Source of the DNA: Anisakis pegreffii
Taxonomy: Eukaryota; Nematoda; Chromadorea; Rhabditida; Anisakidae
Length of the DNA: 64,000 nt
Reading direction: 5' to 3'
Assembly (NCBI GenBank): GCA_035041965.1
Contig: JAPYMA010000298.1
Coordinates: 35,958 to 99,957 of the forward strand
The notes beneath the pieces are model-generated. The model saw only the letters and a list, made by a program, of their open reading frames with translations. It did not search any database and was not told the origin of the DNA. The position numbers were made by a program, and so were the translations under genes. Shown here in pieces: positions 63,005-64,000 of the stretch (position 1 is its first letter; the number at the start of each line of letters is the position of its first letter).

Positions 63005-63084
63005 GACTGTATTCCTTTAGTCGTAGGGAAATTCTGGAATGAGTTAGTTTTCGTCGACCATTAAAAAAATTTCGTTAAAAGCTT

Positions 63085-63156
63085 GCCACGAGCCGGGATC
63101 GAACCGGCGACCTTTAGATCTTCAGTCTAACGCTCTCCCGACTGAGCTATCATGGC
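63085..63156 (-). tRNA. tRNA-Phe (GAA), copy 3
   Basis: The tRNA body appears identical to copy 1. The terminator T-run is seven bases. Confidence 0.97.
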
Positions 63157-63235
63157 GACTGTATTCCTTTAGTCGTAGGGAAATTCTGGAATGAGTTAGT
63201 TTTCGTCGACCATTAAAAAATTTCGTTAAAAGCTT

Positions 63236-63307
63236 GCCACGAGCCGGGATCGAACCGGCGACCTTTAGATCTTCAGTCTAACGCTCTCCCGACTGAGCTA
63301 TCATGGC
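63236..63307 (-). tRNA. tRNA-Phe (GAA), copy 4
   Basis: The tRNA body appears identical to copy 1. Its 5' flank differs by one deleted G (GTAGG-AAATT in place of GTAGGGAAATT). Confidence 0.97.
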
Positions 63308-63385
63308 GACTGTATTCCTTTAGTCGTAGGAAATTCTGGAATGAGTTAGTTTTCGTCGACCATTAAAAAATTTCGTTAAAAGCTT

Positions 63386-63457
63386 GCCACGAGCCGGGAT
63401 CGAACCGGCGACCTTTAGATCTTCAGTCTAACGCTCTCCCGACTGAGCTATCATGGC
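63386..63457 (-). tRNA. tRNA-Phe (GAA), copy 5
   Basis: The tRNA body appears identical to copy 1. The terminator T-run is six bases. Confidence 0.97.
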
Positions 63458-63536
63458 GACTGTATTCCTTTAGTCGTAGGGAAATTCTGGAATGAGTTAG
63501 TTTTCGTCGACCATTAAAAAATTTCGTTAAAAGCTT

Positions 63537-63608
63537 GCCACGAGCCGGGATCGAACCGGCGACCTTTAGATCTTCAGTCTAACGCTCTCCCGACTGAGCT
63601 ATCATGGC
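63537..63608 (-). tRNA. tRNA-Phe (GAA), copy 6
   Basis: The tRNA body appears identical to copy 1. The terminator T-run is six bases. Confidence 0.97.
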
Positions 63609-63687
63609 GACTGTATTCCTTTAGTCGTAGGGAAATTCTGGAATGAGTTAGTTTTCGTCGACCATTAAAAAATTTCGTTAAAAGCTT

Positions 63688-63759
63688 GCCACGAGCCGGG
63701 ATCGAACCGGCGACCTTTAGATCTTCAGTCTAACGCTCTCCCGACTGAGCTATCATGGC
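63688..63759 (-). tRNA. tRNA-Phe (GAA), copy 7
   Basis: The tRNA body appears identical to copy 1. The terminator T-run is six bases. Confidence 0.97.
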
Positions 63760-63839
63760 GACTGTATTCCTTTAGTCGTAGGGAAATTCTGGAATGAGTT
63801 AGTTTTCGTCGACCATTAAAAAAATTTCGTTAAAAGCTT

Positions 63840-63911
63840 GCCACGAGCCGGGATCGAACCGGCGACCTTTAGATCTTCAGTCTAACGCTCTCCCGACTGA
63901 GCTATCATGGC
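63840..63911 (-). tRNA. tRNA-Phe (GAA), copy 8
   Basis: The tRNA body appears identical to copy 1. The terminator T-run is seven bases. Confidence 0.97.
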
Positions 63912-63991
63912 GACTGTATTCCTTTAGTCGTAGGGAAATTCTGGAATGAGTTAGTTTTCGTCGACCATTAAAAAAATTTCGTTAAAAGCTT

Positions 63992-64000
63992 GCCACGAGC
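63992..64000 (-). tRNA. tRNA-Phe, copy 9 (cut by window edge)
   Basis: Only the 3' acceptor end (GCCACGAGC on the plus strand) is inside the window. Unit spacing predicts the rest just beyond the edge. Confidence 0.85.

Larger units (their letters stand above)
62745..64000. repeat. Tandem array of 150-152 bp units, each with one tRNA-Phe
   Basis: At least eight complete units plus the start of a ninth follow head to tail. Periods between tRNA 3' ends are 152, 152, 151, 150, 151, 151, 152 and 152 bp. Differences are single-base length changes in the T-run terminator (six or seven T on the minus strand) and in one GGG/GG. Spacers are as well conserved as the tRNA itself. The left boundary is sharp at about 62745, and the array runs off the right edge. 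Confidence 0.97.

Noticed and set aside
1..64000. CRISPR array, bacterial operon, riboswitch or prophage content
   Set aside because: The window is clearly eukaryotic; direct repeats found are tRNA units, minisatellites or diverged duplications without spacer structure.

Overview
The window is eukaryotic and most likely nematode. Introns are short, with TTTCAG acceptors and GTAAGT/GTGAGT-type donors. The DNA is AT-rich. Recognised genes are a tropomyosin (lev-11 type) first exon, a secreted nematode-style lipocalin, PBDC1, and a TFIIIC WD-repeat subunit. All calls come from reading the sequence and splicing by hand; no search was run. Exon models were checked by codon phase, and every multi-exon model given with high confidence keeps one frame across all of its introns.

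Layout. At 1-6435 the first coding exon of tropomyosin lies on the minus strand (1844-1888), and its long upstream region contains a tandem hairpin repeat. A 20-exon minus-strand gene at 6436-15323 encodes a GTF3C2-like TFIIIC subunit that also carries four C2HC zinc fingers. Diverging from it, a seven-exon lipocalin gene occupies 15959-18810 on the plus strand. PBDC1 (four exons, minus) lies at 19831-21133. Two less certain minus-strand genes follow: a small secreted protein whose intron is a 260-bp tandem array with tRNA-like box A/box B elements (22584-23837), and the 3' end of an unrecognised acidic-tailed protein (23921-24659). An intron of the latter holds four perfect stem-loops around a 100-bp C-rich tract.

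From 25 to 33 kb the DNA is an accessory-looking mosaic: T-rich and CA-rich low complexity, a 552-bp segment with 13-bp terminal inverted repeats, and a complete but unrecognised seven-exon gene (29102-32053, minus, 420 aa). That gene has two C-terminal C2HC-like fingers, unusually GC-rich exons and a strand-specific excess of CTAAC in its exons. A diverged partial relative of its first exon lies in the opposite orientation at 26878-27012.

From 33 to 62.7 kb almost nothing codes with confidence. There is a 142-aa ORF (35873-36298), a cluster of related repeats (36750-37300), microsatellites, and one short candidate first exon (44269-44323) that would head a gene with a very long intron. The right end (62745-64000) is a head-to-tail array of nearly identical 150-152 bp units, each with one tRNA-Phe(GAA) gene on the minus strand: eight complete copies plus one cut by the window edge.

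How the genes relate: the TFIIIC subunit and the tRNA array both belong to RNA polymerase III transcription, but they are 47 kb apart and nothing shows a functional link. The rest are housekeeping or secreted genes without an obvious shared pathway.
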